Source of the DNA: Pseudolysinimonas_A sp041984585
Lineage (GTDB): Bacteria; Actinomycetota; Actinomycetes; Actinomycetales; Microbacteriaceae
Length of the DNA stretch: 64,000 nt
Direction: 5' to 3'
Assembly (NCBI GenBank): GCA_041984585.1
Contig: JBHIXX010000003.1
Coordinates: forward strand, 50,798 to 114,797
The notes beneath the pieces are model-generated. The model made no database searches, was not told where the DNA came from, and saw only the letters and a program-made list of their open reading frames with translations. This document shows positions 17,308-25,611 of this stretch, piece by piece. Each line of letters starts with the position of its first letter. The stretch's first letter is position 1. The position numbers were made by a program, and so were the translations under genes.

Positions 17308-18362
17308 TGAACGCCATGTCCGCTCTCTTCGCCAACCGCTGGGTCCGGCTCGGGCTCGTCGTGGTCGCGGCCGTGCTCCTGGTCGTCGCTCCCCTGGTCT
17401 CCGACCGGTACATCAACTATCAGCTCTCGATCATGGCCGTGTACGCGGTCGCGCTGCTCGGTCTCAACATCGTCATGGGCTACACCGGCCAGGTCTCGCT
17501 CGGTCAGAGCGCGTTCATCGGCATCGGCGCCTACGTGACCGCCTACGGTGTCACCCATGGCTGGCCGATCCCGCTGACCTTCCTGCTCGCCTGCATCCTG
17601 CCCGGTGTCATCGGGATGCTGGTGGCCCTCGCCGCGGCGCGCCTGCGCGGCCTGGCGCTCGCGATGGTGACCATCAGCCTGCCGATCATCGGCATCCCGG
17701 TCGCCAAGCGCTTCCCCGAGATCACGGGCGGCGCGCAGGGCGTCACGGTCAGCTGGATGAAGGCTCCCGAGTGGATCGGACTCGACGACGACCAGTACCG
17801 CTACTACGTCGTCGTCGCGATCGCCGTCGTGTTCTTCCTCCTCGGCCGCAACCTGGTCCGCGGGCGGATCGGACGCGCGTTCGCGATCGTCAAGGACAAC
17901 GAGAACGTCGCCATCTCGATGGGGGTCTCGCCGTACCGCACCAAGGTGATGGCGTTCACCATCGCCTCGATCTTCGGCGGCGCATCCGGATTCCTGTACC
18001 TGGTGATCGTGCAGTACACCTCGCCCGAGACGATGAGCTTCGCCACCTCGATCAACCTGGTCGCGGCGATGGTGATCGGCGGCGCGGCGAGCATCCTCGG
18101 CACGGTGATCGGCGCCGTCTACTACGTCGCCGTTCCGGCCCTCGCGGGCACCGTCAACTCGTCCCGGACGGCGCTCATCTCCGGGGCGGTGCTGCTCGCG
18201 GTGCTGTTCGTGCTCCCCGGCGGCATCGTGTCGCTCCCCCGTCGACTCGGCCAGCTCGTCCGCAGCCTCCGCGCGAGGCTCGGGCGTCCGGGCTCCCCCG
18301 ACGCTCCGGATGACCCCGCGGTTCCGGCCGCGAGCGCTCCGGGGTCCACCGAGAACAAGTGA
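17307..18362 (+). CDS. livM: Branched-chain amino-acid ABC transporter permease LivM
   Basis: A 351-residue permease with about nine membrane helices. LGLNIVMGYTGQVSLGQSAFIGIGAY near residues 50-75 is the LivM hallmark, and FAIVKDNENVAISMGVSPYRTKVMAF is the conserved cytoplasmic coupling loop. The last 35 residues are Pro/Ala-rich and probably unstructured. The ATG shares one base with the livH stop. A longer frame open from upstream is only the livF/livH shadow. Confidence 0.92.
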   Translation: MNAMSALFANRWVRLGLVVVAAVLLVVAPLVSDRYINYQLSIMAVYAVALLGLNIVMGYTGQVSLGQSAFIGIGAYVTAYGVTHGWPIPLTFLLACILPGVIGMLVALAAARLRGLALAMVTISLPIIGIPVAKRFPEITGGAQGVTVSWMKAPEWIGLDDDQYRYYVVVAIAVVFFLLGRNLVRGRIGRAFAIVKDNENVAISMGVSPYRTKVMAFTIASIFGGASGFLYLVIVQYTSPETMSFATSINLVAAMVIGGAASILGTVIGAVYYVAVPALAGTVNSSRTALISGAVLLAVLFVLPGGIVSLPRRLGQLVRSLRARLGRPGSPDAPDDPAVPAASAPGSTENK

Positions 18363-18381
18363 AGGAAAGAGGCAAGTCTCA

Positions 18382-19629
18382 ATGATGAACTTCCGTAATG
18401 CGTCCCGCGCCTCGGGCGCGATCGCCGCGGTCGGCATCGCCGCGCTGCTCGTCACGGGCTGCACCCGTGGCGGCGACGGCGGCGGCGACGCCAGCCCCGG
18501 CATCACCGACGAGACCCTCAGCCTGGGGATCAGCAGCCCGCTGAGCGGCCCCGTCGCGGGTCCGGGCTCCTGCTCGGTCGCCGGCCTCTACAGCTACCTG
18601 GAGGCGGGCAACGCCGCGGGCGGCTTCGAGTTCGGCGACGGCAAGACCCGCACCGTCGAGCTGACCTACCTCGACGACACCTACGACCCGGCGAAGGCGG
18701 TGGCGAACTTCCGCCAGATGCTCAACGACGGGATGTTCGCCTACGTCGGCGCGCTCGGCACGCCGACGAACCTGGCGATCATGCCGATCGCGACCGAGGA
18801 GGAGGTGCCCCAGGTGCTGCTCATCACCGGCGCGGGCAACTTCTCCGAGGACCAGGCGACCAACAACTGGACGCTCGGCATGCTGCCGACCTACGCGGAT
18901 GAGGGCGCCCAGTTCGGCGAGCTCCTCGCGGGAGCCGGTGAGCCGCTGACAGTTGCGATGCTGTACCAGAACGACGACTACGGCAAGGGCTACGTCGAGG
19001 GGTTCCTCGACGCGATCGAGGGCACGAGCGTCGAGGTCGTCGGCGAGGCCACCTACGAGCCGACCGACCAGTCGCTCGACGCCCAGGTGACCGAGCTCGC
19101 CGCGACCGGGGCCGACGCGCTGCTCAGCGCCGTGTCGGTCACGCCGCTGCAGGTGGGCGTGCTCACCAAGGCGCAGTCGCTCGGCTGGCTGCCGCGGATC
19201 TTCCTGCCGTCGAACACCTCGACGCCGGCGACGATCCTCGAGCCGGGCAACGCGACCGCGTACCCGGGCGTCTACTCCACCTCGCTCTCGAAGGTGCCGG
19301 CGTCGCCGGCATTCGCCGAGGACGACGACGTCATCGCCTACAACGAGGCGTTCGACGCCTACGGCTCGTCGATCACGACGACCTTCACCCCGCACTGCGC
19401 GTGGAGCTACGCCGAGGGCGCGATCCTCGAGCAGGCCTTCGCCGGGATGACGGAGCCCACCCGGGCGTCGTTCATGGAGTCGCTGAAGTCGATCTCGGGC
19501 TTCGCCGCCCCGATGCTGCTCGACGGCATCACGGTCGACACCACGTCGGACACCGAGCCGGCGATCACCGGTCTGCAGCTCATCGAGTACAACGGCACGG
19601 GCTACGCTCCCGCCGCGCCGCTCGGCTGA
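18382..19629 (+). CDS. livK: Branched-chain amino-acid ABC transporter substrate-binding lipoprotein
   Basis: A 415-residue extracytoplasmic binding protein. The signal peptide ends in a lipobox LVTGC (Cys at about residue 30), followed by a Gly/Asp linker and a type I periplasmic-binding fold (LSLGISSPLSGPVAGPG start; AIMPIATEEEVPQVL mid-domain). GGAAAGAGG-like purines (AAGGAAAGAGG) lie about 9 bases before the ATG. Binding specificity is inferred only from the operon: related proteins may bind amides, urea or other amino acids. Confidence 0.88.
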   Translation: MMNFRNASRASGAIAAVGIAALLVTGCTRGGDGGGDASPGITDETLSLGISSPLSGPVAGPGSCSVAGLYSYLEAGNAAGGFEFGDGKTRTVELTYLDDTYDPAKAVANFRQMLNDGMFAYVGALGTPTNLAIMPIATEEEVPQVLLITGAGNFSEDQATNNWTLGMLPTYADEGAQFGELLAGAGEPLTVAMLYQNDDYGKGYVEGFLDAIEGTSVEVVGEATYEPTDQSLDAQVTELAATGADALLSAVSVTPLQVGVLTKAQSLGWLPRIFLPSNTSTPATILEPGNATAYPGVYSTSLSKVPASPAFAEDDDVIAYNEAFDAYGSSITTTFTPHCAWSYAEGAILEQAFAGMTEPTRASFMESLKSISGFAAPMLLDGITVDTTSDTEPAITGLQLIEYNGTGYAPAAPLG

Positions 19630-19649
19630 GTCGCATCACCTGACGGGAG

Positions 19650-19678
19650 CGCCCCGGGCCGCGAGGTCCGGGGCGTTT
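19650..19678. terminator. Terminator at the end of the liv operon
   Basis: An 8-bp stem CGCCCCGG / CCGGGGCG is followed by TTT. It lies between convergent livK and the NUDIX gene. Confidence 0.75.
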
Positions 19679-19717
19679 CCACATCCGCCTCACTGCCTCC
19701 GGCTCGGCGCGTCCGCC

Positions 19718-20164
19718 TCAGCGCGGCGGGAGCTGAGCCGTGGCGAGGTCGGGCAGGTGGGCCGGCTCGCACTCGTGCGGGTCGGCGGCGATCTCGGCGG
19801 GCGTCATCCACCGGATGTCGACGATGTCCTGCAGCTCCTCGTCGGTCCAGCCGGAGCGGTCGACCTCGAACCCGGTGACGCGGAGCGCGTACCAGGTCCA
19901 GTGGCCGGTGTCGTACGGATGCCACCGCTGGTCGGGGTCGAAGTCCTCGTCGAGGAACGGCGCGGGCACCGAGTCGAGTTCGAGTCCGGTCTCCTCGCGC
20001 AGTTCGCGGATCGCGGCCGCGTCGTGGTCCTCCCCCGGGTCGACGCCCCCACCGGGCGTGATCCAGCGCGGCGGGACCCGGTGGCTCTTGCCGTAGTGCA
20101 GGAACAGCAGGACCCGGTCGCGCTCGTCGTAGAGCAGCACGCGCGAGGTGGCGCGGAAGGTCAT
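19718..20164 (-). CDS. NUDIX hydrolase
   Basis: A 148-residue NUDIX domain protein. The 23-residue Nudix box is complete: it starts at GGVDPGEDHD and ends with RELREETGLEL, carrying the REx2EE metal-binding glutamates. Such proteins hydrolyse nucleoside diphosphates linked to another group; the substrate here is not predictable. The ATG at 20164 is chosen because homology starts at FRATSRVLLYD; a longer frame to 20230 overlaps the end of the SDR gene. Confidence 0.88.
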   Translation of the reverse strand: MTFRATSRVLLYDERDRVLLFLHYGKSHRVPPRWITPGGGVDPGEDHDAAAIRELREETGLELDSVPAPFLDEDFDPDQRWHPYDTGHWTWYALRVTGFEVDRSGWTDEELQDIVDIRWMTPAEIAADPHECEPAHLPDLATAQLPPR

Positions 20165-20213
20165 CCGCGGATCCGGCCCGACGCGCCCGGCATGGTCACT
20201 CCGGCGGTGCCGC

Positions 20214-20993
20214 TCAGCGGTGGGACCCATACTCGGTGAAGTAGCTCACGTCGCCGACGAGGCGGAGGTTCTCCTCCGGGATCGGGTCGACGGCCGCCTG
20301 CGCGACCTCGCCCGCGAACTCGGAGACGCTGTAGAGCTTGCCGGCGGCCTCGCGACGCGAGTCGATCGCGCCGGGGCGCACCCGCTCGAGCAGCGTCGCG
20401 GTGATGGTGCCCTCGATCATGTCGCCGGACACGACGACGAACTCGATCCCCTTCTCGGCGAGTTCCGGGATGCGGGCGCGCAGCGCGTCCTCGCCGGCCC
20501 GCTTCGACTTGGCGACCTGCACGTACTCGGGCAGGGTCGGCACCTCGTCGATGAAGTGCGCCTGGTGGCTGGTCACGAAGACGATGCGCGATCCGGACGC
20601 CATCAGCGGCAGCGCGGCGTCGAGCACACCGACCTGGGCGTCGCGGTTGAGCTTCATGGCGTAGTCCTCGGCCATGCCGCCCTCCATGCCGCCGGAGGCG
20701 TTGAGCACGAGAAGGTCGAGCCCGCCCCACTCCGACCGGATGGTGTCGAACATCGCGGCGACCGACGCCGGGTCGGTGAGGTCTCCGCCGACGGTGATCG
20801 CCTCGCCGCCCGCCTCGCGGATGGCGTCGGCGACCTTGAGCGCACGCACCTCCTTGTTGCGGAAGTTGATCGCCACCTTGGCGCCGGCGGCGGCGAGATA
20901 GGTCGCGGTGTCGGCGCCGATGCCGCGGGAGGATCCGGTGATGAGGGCACGGCGGCCGGCGAGGGAACCGGCGGGCAGGACGGGGTCGTTCAC
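20214..20993 (-). CDS. Short-chain dehydrogenase/reductase with atypical active site
   Basis: A 259-residue Rossmann-fold SDR. The cofactor motif TGSSRGIG (about residues 19-26) and NASGG (the NNAG equivalent) are clear. The usual catalytic Ser is in VTSHQAHF, but the Tyr-x-x-x-Lys pair is not canonical: the Tyr in PEYVQVAKSK is followed by Lys at +5 and +7 instead of +4. The gene may therefore encode a divergent oxidoreductase or a protein that binds NAD(P) without normal catalysis. It starts at a GTG, 8 bases after TAGGGT. Confidence 0.8.
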   Translation of the reverse strand: MNDPVLPAGSLAGRRALITGSSRGIGADTATYLAAAGAKVAINFRNKEVRALKVADAIREAGGEAITVGGDLTDPASVAAMFDTIRSEWGGLDLLVLNASGGMEGGMAEDYAMKLNRDAQVGVLDAALPLMASGSRIVFVTSHQAHFIDEVPTLPEYVQVAKSKRAGEDALRARIPELAEKGIEFVVVSGDMIEGTITATLLERVRPGAIDSRREAAGKLYSVSEFAGEVAQAAVDPIPEENLRLVGDVSYFTEYGSHR

Positions 20994-21024
20994 GTCTCCC
21001 GACCCTACCGGAGCGGGGGTTTGC

Positions 21025-21030
21025 TAGTTT
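21025..21030 (+). promoter_or_regulatory. -10 element of a leaderless promoter for the NfeD gene
   Basis: TAGTTT is followed by 6 bases and the ATG at 21037. No ribosome site is present. Confidence 0.5.
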
Positions 21031-21036
21031 CGAACC

Positions 21037-21528
21037 ATGTTCGAGGCGTTCGTCGCCGACTGGGCCTGGCTGATCTGGCTCGGCCTGATCTTGGTCTTCA
21101 TCACCGTCGAGGTGACCACCGGCGAGTTCACCTTCCTGATGATCGCCGTCGGCAGCGTCGGCGGCCTGGTGCTCTCCTTCCTCGACGGTCCGTGGTGGGC
21201 GCAGATCCTGCTCGCGGCCGTGCTCTCGCTGCTGCTGCTGTTCACGCTCCGACCATGGCTGCATCGGCGCCTGCATCGCGACGCCGACCCGGCGCGCAGC
21301 AACATCGACGCGCTGCTGGGCATCTCAGGCGTCGTCGTCGTCGCGTTCGACGACGGCCGCGGTCAGGTGAAGCTCGACAACGGCGAGACCTGGTCCTCGC
21401 GGCTCCCCACCGTCGGCCCGCAGGCCGACGAGCTCCTCGAGGGCACCCGGGTCGTCGTCACGGCGATCGAGGGCGCCACCGCGGTCGTGACGACGGCCGT
21501 CTCCCCCGCACCCCCCGCGTCGGCCTGA
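21037..21528 (+). CDS. NfeD family membrane protein
   Basis: A 163-residue protein with hydrophobic segments in the first 85 residues (about 10-30, 33-52 and 55-75), then a soluble OB-fold domain (from about residue 95, with LLGISGVVVVAFDDGRGQVKLDNGETW). This is the short NfeD form that partners an SPFH/stomatin-like protein in membrane microdomains. The partner gene follows 34 bases downstream. The protease domain of long NfeD proteins is absent. Confidence 0.88.
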   Translation: MFEAFVADWAWLIWLGLILVFITVEVTTGEFTFLMIAVGSVGGLVLSFLDGPWWAQILLAAVLSLLLLFTLRPWLHRRLHRDADPARSNIDALLGISGVVVVAFDDGRGQVKLDNGETWSSRLPTVGPQADELLEGTRVVVTAIEGATAVVTTAVSPAPPASA

Positions 21529-21562
21529 CGCGCGGTCCCGTCCCCCAGAAAGCGAGCCTCGC

Positions 21563-22480
21563 GTGACCGACGGTCAGATCTTCGGCAACGTCCTCCTCAT
21601 CATCCTGCTGGCGGTCGTCGCGATCTTCGTGCTCACCGTGCTGTTCCGCGCGATCCGGATCATCCCGCAGGCCTACGCCGGCATCGTCGAGCGGCTCGGC
21701 CGCTACCAGAAGACCCTCTCCCCCGGGCTGAACGTGCTGGTGCCGTTCATCGACCGGCTGCGCCCGCTCGTCGACATGCGCGAGCAGGTCGTCTCGTTCC
21801 CGCCCCAGCCGGTGATCACCGAGGACAACCTGGTGGTCTCGATCGACACCGTCGTCTACTTCCAGGTGACGGATGCCCGCGCCGCGACCTACGAGATCGC
21901 CAACTACCTCGGCGCGGTCGAGCAGCTGACCACGACGACGCTGCGCAACGTGGTCGGCGACCTCACGCTCGAAGAGGCGCTCACCAGCCGCGACGAGATC
22001 AACACCAAGCTGCGCGCGGTGCTCGACGAGGCGACCGGCAAATGGGGCATCCGCGTCGGACGGGTCGAGCTGAAGGCGATCGACCCGCCGGTCAGCATCC
22101 AGGATTCGATGGAGAAGCAGATGCGCGCCGAGCGCGACCGGCGCGCCGCCATCCTCACCGCCGAGGGCTCGAAACAGTCGCAGATCCTCGAGGCCGAGGG
22201 TCAGCGGCAGGCCGCGATCCTCGCGGCGGAGGGTGACGCGAAGGCGGCGGTGCTCCGCGCCCAGGGCGAGGCGGAGGCCATCCAGACGGTGTTCCACGCC
22301 ATCCACGCCGGCAACCCGGACAGCAAGCTGCTCGCCTACCAGTACCTGCAGACCCTGCCGAAGCTCGCCGAGGGCGACGCGAACAAGATGTGGATCATCC
22401 CGAGCGAGCTCACCGAGGCGCTGAAGGGGATCGGCGAGGGGTTCTTCGCCCCGCGCGGCCCGCAGCCGCCGGCGAAGTAG
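21563..22480 (+). CDS. SPFH / band 7 (stomatin-like) protein
   Basis: A 305-residue membrane-anchored scaffold protein. One N-terminal helix (about 8-30) is followed by the band 7 domain (IPQAYAGIVERLGRYQKTLSPGLNVLVPF), the EDNLVVSIDTVVYFQV core and an Ala/Glu-rich coiled coil (about 180-245). It is 34 bases after the NfeD gene, the normal pairing. It starts at a GTG. Roles proposed for the family include membrane organisation and protease regulation; none can be read from this sequence. Confidence 0.9.
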   Translation: MTDGQIFGNVLLIILLAVVAIFVLTVLFRAIRIIPQAYAGIVERLGRYQKTLSPGLNVLVPFIDRLRPLVDMREQVVSFPPQPVITEDNLVVSIDTVVYFQVTDARAATYEIANYLGAVEQLTTTTLRNVVGDLTLEEALTSRDEINTKLRAVLDEATGKWGIRVGRVELKAIDPPVSIQDSMEKQMRAERDRRAAILTAEGSKQSQILEAEGQRQAAILAAEGDAKAAVLRAQGEAEAIQTVFHAIHAGNPDSKLLAYQYLQTLPKLAEGDANKMWIIPSELTEALKGIGEGFFAPRGPQPPAK

Positions 22481-22488
22481 CCGCCTCC

Positions 22489-23247
22489 GTGTCGGAGTAC
22501 TTCACGCCCGCTCCCCCGCGGGTGCTCGCCCACCGCGGCTTGGCGCTGGACGCGCCGGAGAACACCCTGCTCGCCTTCGCCGCGGCGCTGAACGCCGGTG
22601 TCGCCCATCTGGAGACCGACGTGCACGGCTCGGCGGACGGCGTCGCCATGGTGAGCCACGACCCCGACCTGGTGCGGATGGCGGGGCGCTCGGTGCGGAT
22701 CGACCAGCTGACCTCGCACGAGCTGCGACGCGTCGCGCTCGGTTCCGGGCAGGGCTACTGCTCGCTCGCCGAGATGCTCGACGCCTTCCCGGAGGCCCGG
22801 GTGAACATCGACGTGAAGGCCGCCTCCGCCATCCCGGGGACGATCGCCGCGATCCGCGACGCGCGCGCGACGGACCGGGTGCTCATCGGCTCCTTCTCCG
22901 ACGCGCGACGACGCGGGGTGGTGGACGCGCTGCCGGGCGTCGCGACGTCGGCGTCGTCGTCCTCGGCGCGCGCCGCCGTGCTGGCGGCTCGTGCGGGCAT
23001 CGGACCCGCCGTGCGCCGCGCTCTGGTCGGTGTGCAGGCGGTGCAGATCCCGCCGCGGGTCGGCCGTGTCGCGACGCTCACGGCGGGGAGCGTCGCCCGC
23101 TTCCACGACGCGGGCGTCGAGGTGCATGCCTGGACGATCAACGAGCCCGACGAGATGGCCCGGCTGCTCGACCTCGGCGTCGACGGTCTGGTGACCGACC
23201 GGGCCGACCTGGCGGTCGGTCTGCTCCGGTCGCGCGGGGTCGGCTGA
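22489..23247 (+). CDS. Glycerophosphodiester phosphodiesterase
   Basis: A 252-residue TIM-barrel enzyme that splits glycerophosphodiesters into sn-glycerol-3-phosphate and an alcohol. Catalytic and metal residues are visible: AHRGL with PENT (about 18-31), ETDVHGSADGVAMVSHDP (about 45-62) and NIDVK near 105. The GTG at 22489, 8 bases after the SPFH stop, fits the beginning of the domain; the in-frame extension upstream lies inside the SPFH gene. There is no signal peptide, so it is probably cytoplasmic. Confidence 0.88.
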   Translation: MSEYFTPAPPRVLAHRGLALDAPENTLLAFAAALNAGVAHLETDVHGSADGVAMVSHDPDLVRMAGRSVRIDQLTSHELRRVALGSGQGYCSLAEMLDAFPEARVNIDVKAASAIPGTIAAIRDARATDRVLIGSFSDARRRGVVDALPGVATSASSSSARAAVLAARAGIGPAVRRALVGVQAVQIPPRVGRVATLTAGSVARFHDAGVEVHAWTINEPDEMARLLDLGVDGLVTDRADLAVGLLRSRGVG

Positions 23248-23490
23248 CGACGTCCGCGGCCGTTCCCCGGTCCCGCCGTCGCCGGGCCGATCGGCGAGAA
23301 ATGTGACGTGTCCCTGAGCCGTTCTCGGGTCTCGGGCTCCCCCGCTTCGGATCCCTGTTGAAGCCGCTGTGAATGCACTGGGAACGGCCGGGCGCGGGCA
23401 TGCGCATCGCCACCCTGTCGTTATACCTGTTTCGCCACCACGGATGGCGCGCACCCCGCGTCATCCCGTCACCGCACGAAAGGCCACACG

Positions 23491-23871
23491 ATGGCAGATC
23501 GAAACCTCCGCGGGATGCGACTCGGTGCCACCAGCCTCCAGAGTGAGGACGGGGTCGAGTTCGCGTCGCGCCGCAAGAGCACCTACCGCACCGAGGACGG
23601 GGAGACCTTCGAAGTCATCTTCGCCGCCGACGCCGAGATCCCCGAGATCTGGGAGTCGCCGAAGTCGGGTCGCGAGGGCCGTCTGATCGACGAGGACGGC
23701 AACGACATGGTGACCGAGGTCGCCGACGTCAAGCCGGCCCGCACCCACTGGGACATGCTGCTCGAGCGCCGCACCCGCGCCGAGCTGGAGGTCATCCTCC
23801 AGGAGCGTCTCGAGTACCTGCGCGCCCGCCGCGGGCAGATCGACCTCGACGACGGCCGCAAGACCGCCTGA
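23491..23871 (+). CDS. rbpA: RNA polymerase-binding protein RbpA
   Basis: A 126-residue actinobacterial transcription factor that binds the principal sigma factor and RNA polymerase and stabilises open complexes. The conserved N-terminal MADRNLRGMRLG, the central zinc-ribbon-like core (TYRTEDGETFEVIF) and the C-terminal sigma-interaction region (HWDMLLERRTRAELEVIL) are all present. The core lacks cysteines, as in several high-GC relatives. An AAAGG ribosome site lies before the ATG. It is convergent with lnt. Confidence 0.96.
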   Translation: MADRNLRGMRLGATSLQSEDGVEFASRRKSTYRTEDGETFEVIFAADAEIPEIWESPKSGREGRLIDEDGNDMVTEVADVKPARTHWDMLLERRTRAELEVILQERLEYLRARRGQIDLDDGRKTA

Positions 23872-23886
23872 CGCCCGGGACCGCAC

Positions 23887-23904
23887 CGTCCGGCAGACCG
23901 GACG
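23887..23904. terminator. Hairpin between convergent rbpA and lnt
   Basis: A 7-bp stem CGTCCGG / CCGGACG with a CAGA loop sits in the 45-base gap between two stop codons. There is no T tract. Confidence 0.5.
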
Positions 23905-23916
23905 CGTCCCGCCGGG

Positions 23917-25611
23917 TCAGCGTTCGGAGCCGCGCCCTCCCGGGCGTGACCCGATGAACCCGACGACCAGGCCGGCGAGGCCGACGAACACGGCCAACCA
24001 CTCCAGCTGGCGACCGGCCAGCACCGCCGGGGTGATGGTCGTCGACAGCGGGACGTCCGCGAGGAGGACGCCGACCTCGTAGGTCGGCAACCGCTGCTCG
24101 ATCGTCCCGTCCGGCAGGATGATCGCGCTCGTGCCGACCGTGGAGATGTTGACGACCGTGCGCGCGGTCTCGATCGCGCGGATCTGCGCGAACGCGAGCT
24201 GCTGCACGCTCTCGTCGGTGCGGCCGAAGTCGGCGTTGTTCGTGATCGCGAACACCACCTGGCCGCCCTGCTCGACGATCTCGGTGAGCAGCTGGTCGTC
24301 GACGATGTCGAAGCAGATCGCGACGCCGGCCAGCACCCCGCTCACCGGGGAGTCGGGGTCTCCCGCCCCGAGGTCGACGACGGCATCCGTCGTGCCCGGC
24401 GTGTACTCGCGCTGGATGAGGTCGATGAGGTCGGGGGCGAACTGACGCCAGAACGCGCGGTCGGGCACGTACTCGCCGAACGGGACGGGGTGCTTCTTGT
24501 CGTAGTAGTCGAGCGCGCCCCGCCCGGCATCCCAGAGCAGTCCCGTGTTGAAGTACTCGGTCTCCACCCCGGACGCGGCGCTCCCCGGCCGCGCGGTGAT
24601 CGTGCCTCCCACGATCGGCGCGCCCGCCGCCGCCGACACTTCGTCCCACACCCGGGCGGCCCCGGGGACGCGCAGCGGGTCGAGGTCCGACGCCCCCTCC
24701 GGCCAGACGATGACGTCGACGTCCTCGTCGAACAGCGGCTCCGTCGCGGCCGCCTGGGCCAGCAGGTTGTCACCGACGTTCTCGGGCGGGTCGAAGTAGC
24801 CCGCCTTGGTGTTCCCCTGCACCGCGCCGACGCGCAGCGTCGCCGGACCGGCCGCGTTGTCCGACGCCCCCGGCATCGCCGTCCACGACGGGAGCCCGGC
24901 CAGGGCGAGCAACGGAAGCAGCACCAGCAGCGCGAGGCGCGCCAGCGACGGCCGAGACCGCTCGCCCGGAGCGCCCGGGTTGGCCAGCGCCGCAGCCGCC
25001 GCCTCGACGGCCAGCGCCGCGACGAACACGAGCGCGAATCCCACGCCCGCCACGCCGAGCCACGCGAAGGCGGGCGCCCAGACGGCCTCCGCCTGGGAGA
25101 ACCCGACGCGGCCCCACGAGAAGCCGCCGTACGGCCAGACGCTGAGCAGGCCCTCCCGCGCGATCCACAGCCCCGCGACCACGGCCGGGACCAGCAGCAG
25201 GCGGCCTGCGGGGCCGGGCCACGCGCGCGGCACCCAGCGGTAGGCGAGGGCGATGAGCCCGCCGGAGACGGCGGTGTACAGGCCCGAGACCGTGGCGAGG
25301 GCGGCCCACGGCAGCGGGCCGAGGAACGTCGTGGCCCACTCGATGTGCACGAGGAAGAACGTCTCGCCGAACACGAGGGCGACGAGCACCCCTGCCCAGA
25401 AGCCCCGGCCGCGCAGCGCCCACAGCGCGAGGGCGAGGGCGGGGAGCGCGAGCGGCCACCAGCCGCGGTCGGGGAACGCGGCGTCGAACACGAGTCCGGC
25501 GCCGAGGGCGACCAGCACCGCGACCGGCAGCGGCAGCCGCCCGGCGGCGGCGCGCGCGGGCACGGGGCGCACCAGGGCGCGGGCCGGCGACTCGGCGACG
25601 ACGGCGGTCAC
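23917..25611 (-). CDS. lnt: Apolipoprotein N-acyltransferase (Lnt)
   Basis: A 564-residue membrane enzyme that adds the third acyl chain to lipoproteins. An N-terminal bundle of about seven helices (to about residue 225) is followed by an extracytoplasmic nitrilase-type domain and a final helix. The catalytic triad is recognisable: Glu in VWPEGASD, Lys in KKHPVPFGEYVP and Cys in VAICFDIV. It starts at a GTG at 25611 that overlaps the helicase stop (GTGA), so the two are coupled. The window encodes several lipoproteins (CtaC, LivK, the FKBP-like protein) that could be substrates. Confidence 0.93.
   Translation of the reverse strand: MTAVVAESPARALVRPVPARAAAGRLPLPVAVLVALGAGLVFDAAFPDRGWWPLALPALALALWALRGRGFWAGVLVALVFGETFFLVHIEWATTFLGPLPWAALATVSGLYTAVSGGLIALAYRWVPRAWPGPAGRLLLVPAVVAGLWIAREGLLSVWPYGGFSWGRVGFSQAEAVWAPAFAWLGVAGVGFALVFVAALAVEAAAAALANPGAPGERSRPSLARLALLVLLPLLALAGLPSWTAMPGASDNAAGPATLRVGAVQGNTKAGYFDPPENVGDNLLAQAAATEPLFDEDVDVIVWPEGASDLDPLRVPGAARVWDEVSAAAGAPIVGGTITARPGSAASGVETEYFNTGLLWDAGRGALDYYDKKHPVPFGEYVPDRAFWRQFAPDLIDLIQREYTPGTTDAVVDLGAGDPDSPVSGVLAGVAICFDIVDDQLLTEIVEQGGQVVFAITNNADFGRTDESVQQLAFAQIRAIETARTVVNISTVGTSAIILPDGTIEQRLPTYEVGVLLADVPLSTTITPAVLAGRQLEWLAVFVGLAGLVVGFIGSRPGGRGSER

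Noticed and set aside
21030..21044. TCGAAC-CAT-GTTCGA near the NfeD start, like a LexA box
   Set aside because: The half-sites are perfect but the spacer is 3 bases, not 4, and the site lies over the start codon. The true boxes at 48698 and 58102 have a 4-base spacer.
23380..23430. Possible SigR/SigE-type promoter (GGGAAC ... CGTT) upstream of rbpA
   Set aside because: The two elements are 33 bases apart, about twice the needed spacing, and no good sigma-70 -35 is seen either.
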